Assembly (NCBI GenBank): GCA_041483675.1 | Contig: JBGPGE010000001.1 | Location: forward strand, 68,192-132,191 | Direction: 5' to 3' | Length of the DNA: 64,000 nucleotides | DNA from: 2-12-FULL-60-19 sp041483675 | GTDB taxonomy: Bacteria; Desulfobacterota; Binatia; UBA9968 | Shown: piece by piece, positions 1-7,558 of the stretch | Layout: the number at the start of each line of letters is the position of its first letter | Position numbering within the stretch: the stretch's first letter is position 1 | The notes under the pieces: model-generated | The model's database searches: none | What the model was told of the DNA's origin: nothing | What the model saw: the letters and a program-made list of their open reading frames with translations, nothing else | Program-made: the position numbers and the translations under genes

Positions 1-707
1 CTCACCAAGAGCAGGCCGCCCGCCAGCACCGTCAACTGCTCCCCCTGCCCGCCACCCAGGACAGTGGCCCCGGTCAGACGGGAAATCTCTTGCAGCAGAA
101 CCTGGCGCTGGTCTCTCAGGTCGTTGGCCGGCTGGCCTCCGGACTCGACGGCGGCGATCTGTCGATTGTAGTCGGCGATCTGCGTGAGCAGCGAATTGGC
201 TTGGCCGACGACTTGGGTGAGCTCTCCATCCAAATTGGACTGCGCGTTCGTCAGCAGGCTCCGCGTCTCGCGCAAGCGGTCGCCCAACGCGTTCGCCTTG
301 CCGATCACTGCCGTTCTTTCGGCCTGCCCGCCCGGATTATTCGAGAGACTCGACCAGGCGGCAAAAAAATCGCTGAGCGCTTCCGAGATTCCTCCCGTGA
401 CCGGAAAGGCTTCCTGGATTCCGCCCAACGCGCGCGCCTCGGCCTGTGTAAAGCCGAGCGTGCCGTTGTGGCCGAGCAGCTCCGCTTCGCTGAAGCGGTT
501 CATCACGCTGCTCACGCCGTCGATCGACACTCCGTTGCCGAGCGTGAGTTGCCCCTGGACGATCGGATAGGCCGACGTGAGATCGAGCCGCTGGCGCGAA
601 TAGCCGGGAGTGGCGACGTTGGCCAGGTTATGGCTGGTCGTCTGGATCGCCTTCTGCTGGGCCGCCATCGCCTGCGCCGCAATCGAAAAACTGGTCAGGA
701 TAGACAT
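1..707 (-). CDS. flgK: Flagellar hook-filament junction protein FlgK (5' part only)
   Basis: Reading from an ATG at 707, 235 codons stay open to the window edge, so the C-terminus is missing. The N-terminus begins MSILTSFSIAAQAMAAQQ and contains SHNLANVATPGYSRQR at about residues 25-40, the rod/hook-type N-terminal signature (heptad helix followed by the NLANxxTxGY loop) of FlgK. FlgK, also called HAP1, joins hook to filament outside the cell. The start lies 5 nt after the stop of flgN, the usual flgM-flgN-flgK order, so all three probably share the sigma-28 promoter at 1596-1622. FlgL would be expected next, outside the window. Confidence 0.93.
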   Translation of the reverse strand, partial: MSILTSFSIAAQAMAAQQKAIQTTSHNLANVATPGYSRQRLDLTSAYPIVQGQLTLGNGVSIDGVSSVMNRFSEAELLGHNGTLGFTQAEARALGGIQEAFPVTGGISEALSDFFAAWSSLSNNPGGQAERTAVIGKANALGDRLRETRSLLTNAQSNLDGELTQVVGQANSLLTQIADYNRQIAAVESGGQPANDLRDQRQVLLQEISRLTGATVLGGGQGEQLTVLAGGLLLV

Positions 708-712
708 GAAAC

Positions 713-1219
713 TTAGATTTTGCCTTGAATCAGGCCGGAGGAGGCGTGCGTGAAAGAATCGGATGTCCCCTGCTCTCCGTAAAGACGCATGTCAGGACGG
801 CTCAAAGGACTCAGCGCATCGCGGATGTGCTGCAAAAGATTGTCCATCAAATTCAACAAACTTTTTTCTTCGGCTTGGAGGCGCGTGTAAGTCCGGCGTG
901 CGTCAGCTTGAAGACGCTGAAGCTCGCCCGCCTGATCCGCCTGCGAAACGCGGCACAGAATCTCCGTCAGAGAGAGCGTCGCGTCATCCGTGCCGCCGAG
1001 CCGGCTGACGATCGCCCGCCGCCGCTCCTCCATCGCGCCGAGGTTGGACAGCAGCGACTCGCGGCCCTCGATCCGCTCGATCAACGAAGAGATTTTCCAT
1101 TCGAGAATCGCCTGGCGCTGGGCGGCGAGGTTCTCCAGCAGATCCTGCCCCAGAGAGATCTCCTCTCCGACGACTGCGGCTAACTCCGTTAGCTCGTGTG
1201 TCATGGGAGGTCCGCTCAT
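713..1219 (-). CDS. flgN: FlgN-family chaperone for FlgK/FlgL
   Basis: A 168-residue, mostly helical, charged protein of the usual FlgN size, lying between flgM and flgK. FlgN binds FlgK and FlgL in the cytoplasm and delivers them to the flagellar export apparatus. The first 130 residues have long amphipathic helices (for example LLENLAAQRQAILEW and LNLMDNLLQHIRDAL). The tail after about residue 140 is Ser/Gly rich and likely flexible. Its ATG overlaps the flgM stop as ATGA (1216-1219), so translation is coupled. FlgN is poorly conserved, so the call rests on length, helical character and position together. Confidence 0.8.
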   Translation of the reverse strand: MSGPPMTHELTELAAVVGEEISLGQDLLENLAAQRQAILEWKISSLIERIEGRESLLSNLGAMEERRRAIVSRLGGTDDATLSLTEILCRVSQADQAGELQRLQADARRTYTRLQAEEKSLLNLMDNLLQHIRDALSPLSRPDMRLYGEQGTSDSFTHASSGLIQGKI

Positions 1220-1533
1220 TTTTCGCCCAGCAGCCGCGAAACTTCGCTGCGCACGAGGCTCTCCGCCACCGTCTCAGCGTCGACGTGGTATTCACCTTGC
1301 GCGATCAGCTCCTTCAGATGGGCGACTTTCTCCGCCCGAAGCTCGTCGCCCTTGCCGGCCAACTCGGCCGCCTTTTGCAGGTAGCGGGCCTCCGGCGAGA
1401 TGCTGATCTTGGCCGAGCCGCCGGCGCTCTCCGGCCCCTTTTCCCCGTCGCTACGAACCGGGGCAATCCCCTTGTCGTTCTTGACGAGCTGGGAAATGCC
1501 GGAGTCGATGAGGTCCTTACTGGTAATCTTCAT
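1216..1533 (-). CDS. flgM: Anti-sigma-28 factor FlgM
   Basis: A 105-residue protein with the FlgM layout: a disordered, polar first half and a helical sigma-binding second half (VAHLKELIAQGEYHVDAETVAESLV at about 70-95 follows the family pattern of KI..I...I..G.Y.V....A..L). FlgM holds FliA inactive until the hook is complete and is then exported. A very good sigma-28 promoter lies at 1596-1622, about 65 nt upstream, so FliA would drive its own inhibitor, as in enterobacteria. It overlaps flgN by 4 nt. Confidence 0.92.
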   Translation of the reverse strand: MKITSKDLIDSGISQLVKNDKGIAPVRSDGEKGPESAGGSAKISISPEARYLQKAAELAGKGDELRAEKVAHLKELIAQGEYHVDAETVAESLVRSEVSRLLGEK

Positions 1534-1595
1534 TCGTCTTCTCCCCCTTCGCCCTGTGGGCGCAATCAGACCTAGAGTGGTTCAACTAATTGGGT

Positions 1596-1622
1596 ATATC
1601 GGCGACTCCTCCGGCTTCTTTA
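1596..1622 (-). promoter_or_regulatory. Sigma-28 (FliA) promoter of flgM-flgN-flgK
   Basis: On the minus strand the -35 box TAAAGAAG (1615-1622), an 11-nt spacer and the -10 box GCCGATAT (1596-1603) match the FliA consensus TAAAGTTT-N11-GCCGATAA at 13 of 16 positions. It lies between flgJ and flgM and reads toward flgM. Promoter activity is inferred from sequence only. Confidence 0.85.
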
Positions 1623-1630
1623 ATAAAATC

Positions 1631-2428
1631 TCAGCCTTTCTTCGAAATGTTGAATTCCCCTTGCAAACCAAGTACTTGCATGGGATCGACAGCCTGCCCG
1701 TTCTGATGCACCTCGAAATGGAGATGGGATCCTTTGGAGCGTCCGGTCGCCCCGACCAGGGCGATCTCCTGCCCCGCCGCCACCCGGTCGCCTACGCCGA
1801 CCAGATTGACTTCGTTATGGCCGTAACGGGTCACAACTCCGTCGCCGTGATCGATCGTCACGAGATTGCCATAGCCGTCGGCCCGGCCGCTGAAAGTCAC
1901 CTTTCCGGCGGCGGCGGCCTTGACCGGACTACCCGTCCGGGCGGCGATATCGAGCCCTTTGTGAAACCGGTTTTCGCCGGTCCAGGGGTCGGGCCGGACG
2001 CCGAACCCCGATGACACCGCGCCGCTCACCGGACTACCAAGCTCTTGCGGGCTATTTCCCGGCGCGGAGCTACGGCCGGCCGGCTCAGCGGCGCGAGGAT
2101 CGAGCGTTTTCATCTGGCTCCGGTCGAGCGCTTTCTCCACCATCTTGCGCAGACCCAGCGCCTCTCTACCGGCGAGGGTCCGGGCGATCTCCGTGTCGCC
2201 CATCGTCGTGTAGATATCGCTCTGCAGCGAGTCGCTCTCGAACAGCCCGCCTTTGGGAATCGCCGCGCGCATGGCTTTGAGAACTTCGAGAAACAGCAGC
2301 GAGACGAACTCCTGCGCGACCTTCTCTTTTTCCTTGGCGGTGGAGGCGCCGCCGGCCGCCGCGCCGAGCCTCTCGGCCTTCCCGGCGATCACGTCGTGAG
2401 CGTTGAATTTGTCGATTGGGCTTATCAT
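1631..2428 (-). CDS. flgJ: FlgJ-type rod-binding protein fused to an M23 peptidase
   Basis: 265 residues in two parts. Residues 30-100 are a rod-binding domain as in the N-terminus of FlgJ (KVAQEFVSLLFLEVLKAMR, then GLFESDSLQSDIYTTMGD). Residues 130-250 form a zinc metallopeptidase of family M23 with HxxxD at H156/D160 and HxH at H235/H237 (GSHLHFEV). FlgJ caps the growing rod and opens peptidoglycan. In enterobacteria the hydrolase is a GH73 glucosaminidase that cuts glycan, whereas M23 enzymes cut peptide cross-links. There is no evident signal peptide, consistent with export through the flagellar apparatus. It follows flgI in the flgF-flgG-flgA-flgH-flgI operon. The symbol is used by function and the fusion is the unusual part. 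Confidence 0.88.
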   Translation of the reverse strand: MISPIDKFNAHDVIAGKAERLGAAAGGASTAKEKEKVAQEFVSLLFLEVLKAMRAAIPKGGLFESDSLQSDIYTTMGDTEIARTLAGREALGLRKMVEKALDRSQMKTLDPRAAEPAGRSSAPGNSPQELGSPVSGAVSSGFGVRPDPWTGENRFHKGLDIAARTGSPVKAAAAGKVTFSGRADGYGNLVTIDHGDGVVTRYGHNEVNLVGVGDRVAAGQEIALVGATGRSKGSHLHFEVHQNGQAVDPMQVLGLQGEFNISKKG

Positions 2429-2447
2429 CTCTTTCTTGCTCTGTGTC

Positions 2448-2510
2448 TTAGCTAAGAGTTTAGAGCTTAGAGCTTCCGGCTCTGGGCCCTTGGCTCTTAG
2501 CTCTTGGCTA
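2448..2510 (-). repeat. Degenerate heptamer tandem repeat between flgJ and flgI
   Basis: Nine consecutive 7-nt units (TTAGCTA, AGAGTTT, AGAGCTT, AGAGCTT, CCGGCTC, TGGGCCC, TTGGCTC, TTAGCTC, TTGGCTA) fill the whole intergenic space. The two halves are roughly complementary, so the tract could fold as a long imperfect hairpin. It resembles the 63-nt tract at 5979-6041 in length and wording. Confidence 0.85.
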
Positions 2511-2512
2511 AT

Positions 2513-3661
2513 TTACATGACCACTAATTCCGCTTGCAGCGCGCCCGCGGCGCGCAGCGCCTCGAACACAGCGATCAGATCGCGCGGGGTGACGCCCAGC
2601 GCGTTGAGCGCGTGCACGATGTCGCTCAGATCGACGCCCTCGGGAAGCTCCATCAACTGCCGCTTTTCCGGTTCCTTCACGACAATCGTCGTGTCGGGCA
2701 CGACCACCGTCTTTCCCTGGCTAAACGGCTGAGGCTGGGAGACTTTTTGATCTTCCTTGATCGTGATGTGCAGCGCGCCGTGCGCCACCGCCACGGGCGC
2801 GATTCTCACTTTCTTTCCGATGATGACGGTGCCGGTTCGTTCGTTGACCACGATCCGCGCCGGCGCGTCGGGCGCGATCTCCAGCGATTCGATCGTCGAG
2901 ATAAAACCGATCGTGTGTCCCCAGTACTCAGACGGCACTCTGACTTTCACGACACCCGGCGAAATCGGGCTCGCGGCGGTCCGCGCATCCGCTTCGATAA
3001 TCGCCTCCGCGATCCGCTGCGCCGTGGTGAAGTCCGGCTTGTTGAGATGGATTTTCACCTCGCCGTCCACGCTCACGATCTCCGACGGGATCGCCCGCTC
3101 GAGCAGCAGCCCCGCGGTGATCCGGCCGGCGGTCGGGTGATTTTTGCTGATGCGGGCGGCTACGCCCAACGCCGTGTAGCCTCCGCCCAGGCTGACCGGC
3201 CCCTGCGCGACGCCGTAGACGCGGCCGTCGGCGCCCTTGAGCGGCGTGAGCAGGAGCGTCCCGCCGGACAGGCTCGTCGCGTCGCCCGCCGAAGAGACCA
3301 GCGCATCCAGGCGCGTCCCCGGCTGGCTGTAGGGCGGGACCTCCGCCGTGACCATGACCGCCGCCACGTTTTTTACTTTCACCAGCGCCGGATCGACTTT
3401 GATCTGGTAGGCCTGCAGGAGATTGGTCAGCGTCTGGACCGTAAATTCGGTGTTTTGCTTGTCGCCGCTGCCGTCGAGCCCCACCACCAGGCCGTAGCCG
3501 ATAAGCTGGTTGGCGCGCACCCCCTCGACCTGCGCGATATCTTTAATGCGCGACGCATGCGCAGGAAGCGCAGGAAGTAAAAAGGCAAAAGTAAAAAGGC
3601 AAAAGTAAGAAACAAAGAGCGTTGTGGCTTCGTTCTTTCGATTTTTGTTCTTGGTTTTCAT
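2513..3661 (-). CDS. flgI: Flagellar P-ring protein FlgI
   Basis: 382 residues, the normal FlgI length, matching the family from end to end: RIKDIAQVEGVRANQLIGYG after the signal peptide, then GLVVGLDGSGD, YGVAQGPVSLGG, and a C-terminus with GVDLSDIVHALNALGVTPRDLIAVFEALRAAGAL. FlgI forms the P ring in peptidoglycan around the rod. The Sec signal peptide (about residues 1-37, ending PAHA-S) has its hydrophobic core (FVSYFCLFTFAFLLPALPA) written by a heptanucleotide repeat at 3575-3616. It lies in the operon between flgH and flgJ. FlgI proteins need Sec export and often FlgA as chaperone, which is also encoded here. Confidence 0.97.
   Translation of the reverse strand: MKTKNKNRKNEATTLFVSYFCLFTFAFLLPALPAHASRIKDIAQVEGVRANQLIGYGLVVGLDGSGDKQNTEFTVQTLTNLLQAYQIKVDPALVKVKNVAAVMVTAEVPPYSQPGTRLDALVSSAGDATSLSGGTLLLTPLKGADGRVYGVAQGPVSLGGGYTALGVAARISKNHPTAGRITAGLLLERAIPSEIVSVDGEVKIHLNKPDFTTAQRIAEAIIEADARTAASPISPGVVKVRVPSEYWGHTIGFISTIESLEIAPDAPARIVVNERTGTVIIGKKVRIAPVAVAHGALHITIKEDQKVSQPQPFSQGKTVVVPDTTIVVKEPEKRQLMELPEGVDLSDIVHALNALGVTPRDLIAVFEALRAAGALQAELVVM
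3575..3616 (-). repeat. Heptamer repeat inside the flgI signal-peptide codons
   Basis: On the plus strand the units are AAGTAAA, AAGGCAA, AAGTAAA, AAGGCAA, AAGTAAG, AAACAAA. Read on the coding strand, the 7-nt period cycles through all three frames and encodes the hydrophobic core of the FlgI signal peptide. Confidence 0.85.
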
Positions 3662-3695
3662 TTTTCCTTTTTACTTTTAACTTTTTACTTTCATC
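3661..3695 (-). repeat. Heptamer repeat spanning the flgH-flgI junction
   Basis: Plus-strand units TTTTTCC, TTTTTAC, TTTTAAC, TTTTTAC, TTTCATC occupy the whole spacer between the flgH stop and the flgI start. The wording is related to, but not the same as, the tract at 3575-3616. Confidence 0.8.
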
Positions 3696-4467
3696 AGAAC
3701 GGCCACAACCAATCGAAGATCCACGTGCCCCAGCCGGAGCGCTGCTTGTCGGCCACCACGCCGGCGCCGGCCAGCGTGATGCGGGCGTCGGCGATCTGCG
3801 TCGACAGCACGGCGTTGTCCCGGCCGAGATCTTCCTGCCGGACGATGCCGGTCAGCGTGATAAATTGTTCTTCGTTGTTCACGCCCACGGCGCGCGTGCC
3901 TTTGATGACGAGATTACCGTTGGGCAGCACGTGCGTGACGATGGCCGTGATGCTCGCCGTGACTTTCCCCTCCCGCGTCGTGGCGCCTTTGCCGACGTGG
4001 CTGTTTTCGGCGTTCGATTCGACGGCGTTCTGTCCCATCGGCGTCAGGCCGAAAAACCGCTTCGCGGTAAACGCGCTGTCCACCTTGGCGTTGATCGACG
4101 ACTTGCGCGAAAGATCGGTGTCGGCGGCGTTGCTCGCCTGGGCGGCTTCGATGATCTTAATGGTGACGACGTCGCCCACCCGCCGCGCTTTTCGGTCCGC
4201 GTAGAAAAATAGATGGTCGTCGCTAGGCCACAGCGAGCCGATAGCCACCGGCTGCGCGGCGTCCGGCAAGACTGGAATTTTTCCCAGCCGCTCGGTCTCC
4301 CGCTGCAACTGAGACTCCGACGGCGTCGGAAACACCCGCCGCTCCAGGGCGCAGGCCGCAAAAGACAGACAATAGACAATGGAAAATAGACAATAGAAAA
4401 GACGAAGAGCTTTCTTACCCTTCTTTCTTACGAATGCCTGTTCCTTCATGCCTAATGCCTTCTTCAT
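3694..4467 (-). CDS. flgH: Flagellar L-ring protein FlgH (lipoprotein)
   Basis: 257 residues. Family hallmarks are GSLWPSDDHLFFYADRKARRVGDVVTIKIIE, the TARE-like GATTREGKVTASITAIVTHVLPNGNLVIKG section and GIVRQEDLGRDNAVLSTQIADARI. FlgH forms the L ring in the outer membrane. The N-terminus is a lipoprotein-type signal ending LSFAAC, with Cys as the acylation site; the -3 residue is Phe, which is not typical of a lipobox. The hydrophobic stretch (LFYCLFSIVYCLSF) is encoded by a heptamer repeat at 4363-4404. An upstream Met leaves a long basic n-region, so the start could be the internal Met at residue 7. It overlaps flgA by 4 nt (ATGA). Confidence 0.95.
   Translation of the reverse strand: MKKALGMKEQAFVRKKGKKALRLFYCLFSIVYCLSFAACALERRVFPTPSESQLQRETERLGKIPVLPDAAQPVAIGSLWPSDDHLFFYADRKARRVGDVVTIKIIEAAQASNAADTDLSRKSSINAKVDSAFTAKRFFGLTPMGQNAVESNAENSHVGKGATTREGKVTASITAIVTHVLPNGNLVIKGTRAVGVNNEEQFITLTGIVRQEDLGRDNAVLSTQIADARITLAGAGVVADKQRSGWGTWIFDWLWPF
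4363..4404 (-). repeat. Heptamer repeat inside the flgH signal-peptide codons
   Basis: Plus-strand units AGACAGA, CAATAGA, CAATGGA, AAATAGA, CAATAGA, AAAGACG. Like the tract in flgI it encodes the hydrophobic core of a signal peptide, but with a different unit sequence. Confidence 0.85.
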
Positions 4468-5159
4468 CGGACCCTCACCGTCCGGCCATCCAGCACGACC
4501 GCCTGCAGCACTTTCCCGGACGATGCATTTTTCACTTGAATCGTATCGCCGACCTTTCCTCCCTCGACGGCCAGCCCCGGCGATTCCACGCGCAACGTAT
4601 TCGTTTCGTAGACCAGCACCACCGGGCTGCCGTAGCGCAGCACGCGGGGCGACTCGGCCACGGCGGAGGTCACCGGTTCATTCATATCTATGGATCGGGC
4701 AACCATCTTGCCGACCACCTCGTCGATCCTGTTGAACGGGCGCGGCGGCGAAGCGCCCACCTCGCGCAATTCCAGACGCACGTCCTCGGGCGCGATGAGC
4801 TGGCGGTGGGCCAACGGGCGTGAGCTGACAACGATCACGCTGAAGAGCTTCACCTCGGCGCGCACCCAGAACTGAGTTTCTCCCGCCGCGAGCAGAAAAG
4901 TATGCACGCCGGGGCCCAATCCGTTGCCGGGCTTGAGCACTTGCAGTTTCACCTCGCCCGCGGGCAACCGGGGCGGCTTGAACGAAAGCGCTCTCACCTC
5001 GATCTGTCCGGCCTTCCACAGACTTCCTTTGAGCACGTGCTCGCGCAGGGCCTGCTCGACCTGTTCTTTGCCGAGCGGCGCCGCCCGCAGCTCGGCGCGA
5101 ATCTCCGCCGCGCCGAGCAACGTGAGCAGTGCGAGAGCGATAACCGCGCGCCGGGCCAC
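4464..5159 (-). CDS. flgA: Flagellar basal body P-ring assembly chaperone FlgA
   Basis: 231 residues with a Sec signal peptide (MARRAVIALALLTLLGAAEIRA) and a C-terminal SAF/FlgA domain: SSRPLAHRQLIAPEDVRLELRE, then IDEVVGKMVARSIDMNEPVTSAV and GDTIQVKNASSGKVLQAVVLDGRTVRV, the standard ending of FlgA. It is a periplasmic chaperone for FlgI. The start codon is GTG at 5159, overlapping the flgG TAG stop by one base (TAGTG). The order flgF-flgG-flgA-flgH-flgI is common in deltaproteobacteria. Confidence 0.93.
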   Translation of the reverse strand: MARRAVIALALLTLLGAAEIRAELRAAPLGKEQVEQALREHVLKGSLWKAGQIEVRALSFKPPRLPAGEVKLQVLKPGNGLGPGVHTFLLAAGETQFWVRAEVKLFSVIVVSSRPLAHRQLIAPEDVRLELREVGASPPRPFNRIDEVVGKMVARSIDMNEPVTSAVAESPRVLRYGSPVVLVYETNTLRVESPGLAVEGGKVGDTIQVKNASSGKVLQAVVLDGRTVRVR

Positions 5160-5947
5160 TACATCCTCACCAGGTTATTGGCGGTCTGCATCATCTCATC
5201 CGCGGTGCGGATAGCCCGCGAGTTGATCTCGTAGGCGCGCTGGCCGATGATGAGATTGACCATCTCCTCGACGACGTTGACGTTGGACATCTCGATGAAT
5301 CCCTGGAGCAGGTTGCCGAATCCGTCTTTGCCCGCGGTGCCGGGAATCGCATCGCCCGAAGCCTGCGTCGGCCGAAAGAGATTGCGCCCGAGACTTTCCA
5401 ATCCCGCGGGATTGACGAATCGGACCAGCTCGAGGGTGCCGATCTGTTGGGCCTGGAGCGACGCGGGCTGGGTCACCGACACCGTGCCGTCCACGCCGAT
5501 GGTGACCGACAACGCGTCTTGCGGAATCGTGATATCGGGCTGCAGCGCAAAGCCTTCCGAGGTGACGAGCTTGCCCTGGCTGTCTTTTTTAAAACTACCC
5601 GCCTGGGTGTAGGCGATCTCTCCGTTGGGCTGGACTACCTGAAAAAATCCGTCTCCCTCGATCGCCACGTCCAGCGGGTTGCCGGTGTGCTGAAGGTCGC
5701 CCTTGATGAACAGCCGGTGGGTCGACACCGCGCGCGAGCCGTGGCCGACCTGCAGGCCCGTAGGCGCCTCGCGCCCCTGCGCCGACGCGGCGCCTGGCGC
5801 TTGCAGCGTTTCGTAGACCAGATCCTGAAAATCGAGACGGCTCCGCTTGAAGCCGGTCGTCTGCACGTTGGCCAGGTTGTTGGCGATCACGTCGAGGGTC
5901 AATTGCTGCGACTGCATCCCGGTCGCCGCGGTCCAAAGGGCTCTCAT
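5159..5947 (-). CDS. flgG: Distal rod protein FlgG
   Basis: 262 residues, the exact size of FlgG in most bacteria. The N-terminus (MRALWTAATGMQSQQLTLDVIANNLANVQTTGFKRSR) and the C-terminus (GFIEMSNVNVVEEMVNLIIGQRAYEINSRAIRTADEMMQTANNLVRM) are near-consensus FlgG. It forms the distal rod that passes through the P and L rings and is exported by the flagellar type III system without a signal peptide. It follows flgF after a 90-nt spacer filled by a heptamer repeat. Confidence 0.97.
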   Translation of the reverse strand: MRALWTAATGMQSQQLTLDVIANNLANVQTTGFKRSRLDFQDLVYETLQAPGAASAQGREAPTGLQVGHGSRAVSTHRLFIKGDLQHTGNPLDVAIEGDGFFQVVQPNGEIAYTQAGSFKKDSQGKLVTSEGFALQPDITIPQDALSVTIGVDGTVSVTQPASLQAQQIGTLELVRFVNPAGLESLGRNLFRPTQASGDAIPGTAGKDGFGNLLQGFIEMSNVNVVEEMVNLIIGQRAYEINSRAIRTADEMMQTANNLVRM

Positions 5948-5978
5948 TCTTTTAGCTCCTTAGTTGTCAGCTTTTTTT

Positions 5979-6041
5979 GGCTAAGAGCTTAGAGCTAAGC
6001 GGCTCTCAGCTCTCGACTCTCAGCTCTTAGCTCTCCGCTAC
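5979..6041 (-). repeat. Degenerate heptamer tandem repeat between flgG and flgF
   Basis: Nine 7-nt units: GGCTAAG, AGCTTAG, AGCTAAG, CGGCTCT, CAGCTCT, CGACTCT, CAGCTCT, TAGCTCT, CCGCTAC. The last unit runs into the flgF stop codon. First and second halves are roughly complementary, allowing a hairpin. It is the closest relative of the tract at 2448-2510. Confidence 0.85.
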
Positions 6042-6757
6042 AACCTTGCTCCTTCCGCTATCATTCTTCCGGTCGCCTGGTCCATCAGCTGCAGCGCCTT
6101 GCCGTAAGCTTCGAACTGGCGATGAATAGCGATCAATCCGACCATGGCGTCGACCGCATTTACGTTGGACTGCTCGATGCTGCCTTGCAGAACGCGAACC
6201 TCCCCGGCCGGCTGGGGCTGAACGCCGTCGGGCGCGCGGTAGAGCCCGCGTCCCTCTTGCGTGAGCGTGAGCGGATCGACGAAGCGCACGATTTGCAATC
6301 TGCCGGCCTCGCCTTCGTCGGAGCGCACGATCCCTTCGGGGGTCACTTCCATTTTTTTGCCGGCGATGTGAATCGGGCCGCCGTCTCCCAACACCGGCTC
6401 GCCGAAAGAGTTGACCAGCGTTCCGTCGGACGAGAGCGTGAATGTCCCCTGGCGCGTGTAGCGCGGCCCACGAGGGCTGTCGATGACGAAGAAACCTTCG
6501 CCGTCGATCGCCAGGTCGAACTGATTTCCGGTCTGTTGCATCTCTCCCTGAGTGAAGTCGGTGCGCTGCTCGGCGATCGCCACCAGGCCACCCGCCCGAT
6601 CTTCGCCCTGCTCGGACCCGGCAAGCATCTCGCTGAAGGCGACGCGCTGCCCCTTGAAGCCCGAGGTGTTCATGTTGGCCAGATTTTGCATCGCCACTTC
6701 GAGCCGGCGCATCTGCGCGACCGACCCGGAAACAGCTTTGTAGATCGCGGCATTCAT
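6038..6757 (-). CDS. flgF: Proximal rod protein FlgF
   Basis: 239 residues. Rod-type N-terminus (MNAAIYKAVSGSVAQMRRLEVAMQNLANMNTSGFKGQR) and C-terminus (GSIEQSNVNAVDAMVGLIAIHRQFEAYGKALQLMD). The length, the DLAIDGEGFFVIDSPRGPRYTRQGTF segment and the position before flgG identify FlgF, a short proximal-rod component. A sigma-54-type promoter ends 18 nt before the start codon (6774-6789), making flgF the first gene of flgF-flgG-flgA-flgH-flgI-flgJ. I see no Shine-Dalgarno sequence in the short leader this would give. Confidence 0.93.
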   Translation of the reverse strand: MNAAIYKAVSGSVAQMRRLEVAMQNLANMNTSGFKGQRVAFSEMLAGSEQGEDRAGGLVAIAEQRTDFTQGEMQQTGNQFDLAIDGEGFFVIDSPRGPRYTRQGTFTLSSDGTLVNSFGEPVLGDGGPIHIAGKKMEVTPEGIVRSDEGEAGRLQIVRFVDPLTLTQEGRGLYRAPDGVQPQPAGEVRVLQGSIEQSNVNAVDAMVGLIAIHRQFEAYGKALQLMDQATGRMIAEGARL

Positions 6758-6773
6758 CGCATCACGCCCTCAG

Positions 6774-6789
6774 TGCAATAAACATACCG
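6774..6789 (-). promoter_or_regulatory. Probable sigma-54 promoter of the flgF operon
   Basis: Minus strand CGGTATGTTTATTGCA: a perfect -12 TTGCA and GG at exact N10 spacing from GC, against consensus TGGCACG-N4-TTGCA. The -24 half is weaker. The C of GC lies 18 nt before the flgF ATG, giving a predicted 6-nt leader, the same geometry as at fliL and fliK. A 6-bp inverted repeat (CCGGCT/AGCCGG, 6787-6804) overlaps the -24 box. Confidence 0.55.
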
Positions 6790-6886
6790 GCTTACGTGAG
6801 CCGGAGCAGCGCGGTTAAAGTCCAACGACAAAGCCTCCTAAAGTCTGATCTTTTCATGCCGATCTTCCTCTGCGCGGCCCGGCCGC

Positions 6887-7507
6887 CTAGCGGCCGACGG
6901 CGGCAGTTTTTTCCCGGTGAGCGGCACCATTGTGCCCCTTTGCGATGTGCGCGGGAAAAGTTGGGCGTCTCTTTGCCGCCGCCGCCGCCGCGCTCCGTTC
7001 TTCGAGCCGTTTTTGCCCCGCAATCGCCGCCGGAGTTCTATGAGCGCGCGACTTGTGATCCCGCTGCACGGCGCGGCGCAGCTCCTGAATCAGCTCGACC
7101 TGATGCAGCGGAAGACCGAGCATTCCCGCGACCTGATCCGGCGCTTTTCCCTCCGAGAGCAGCAGCGCCGCCGAAGAGTATTGATCGGCTTTGCCGCAGC
7201 CGGTCTGCGTCAACAGCGTCATCAGCCGCTGCTCCGCGCTCTCCGCCCTGAGGATCACGGTTTCAAGATTTTTCTGCACCAGCTCCAAAGAACGGAGAAA
7301 AGTATGGTTGGTCAGCTCAGCGGTGCGCACCGTCTCTTCGAGACGGGCCAACCGCTCGTCCCGCGCGTCGGGCCTGGCCGCGGACCAGCTCCTGATCGCT
7401 CCGTAACCCCGGCCAAGCGCGCGCGCCAGCAATTCCAGCCGCCGCCGGCTGAGAAAGCAGAGCAGCAGACCTAAGGTAACAACCAACAGCAAAGTTTGAT
7501 TCAACAT
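6887..7507 (-). CDS. Membrane-anchored coiled-coil protein of the flagellar cluster
   Basis: 206 residues and not a named flagellar component that I recognise. It has one N-terminal membrane helix (LLLVVTLGLLLCFL at 5-20), then a coiled coil (about 45-100, ERLARLEETVRTAELTNHTF), then a short helix-turn-helix-like segment (SEGKAPDQVAGMLGLPLHQVELIQEL, about 118-145) and a basic Ala-rich tail. This TM, coiled-coil and HTH-like order is seen in DUF2802-type and related proteins in flagellar/che loci of other bacteria, a resemblance drawn from memory. It lies between fliA with the small gene at 7619 and flgF. A role in basal-body assembly or its control is inference from position only. Confidence 0.6.
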   Translation of the reverse strand: MLNQTLLLVVTLGLLLCFLSRRRLELLARALGRGYGAIRSWSAARPDARDERLARLEETVRTAELTNHTFLRSLELVQKNLETVILRAESAEQRLMTLLTQTGCGKADQYSSAALLLSEGKAPDQVAGMLGLPLHQVELIQELRRAVQRDHKSRAHRTPAAIAGQKRLEERSAAAAAAKRRPTFPAHIAKGHNGAAHREKTAAVGR

Positions 7508-7528
7508 ACGTTCGTCCTCTCTTTCAGG

Positions 7529-7558
7529 TGTAGGGGCGACCGGCCGGTCGCCCCTACA
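7529..7558. repeat. 30-bp perfect palindrome (GTAGGGGC family)
   Basis: TGTAGGGGCGACCGG is followed directly by its reverse complement. Two more members lie at 9919-9977 and 13372-13399, all in spaces between genes of the fliL-fliA region. The shared end TGTAGGGGC/GCCCCTACA suggests a small mobile or REP-like palindromic family. Confidence 0.85.

Noticed and set aside
2448..2510. Short tandem repeats considered as a CRISPR array.
   Set aside because: Units are 7-9 nt, directly adjacent, degenerate and without spacers; there are no cas genes.
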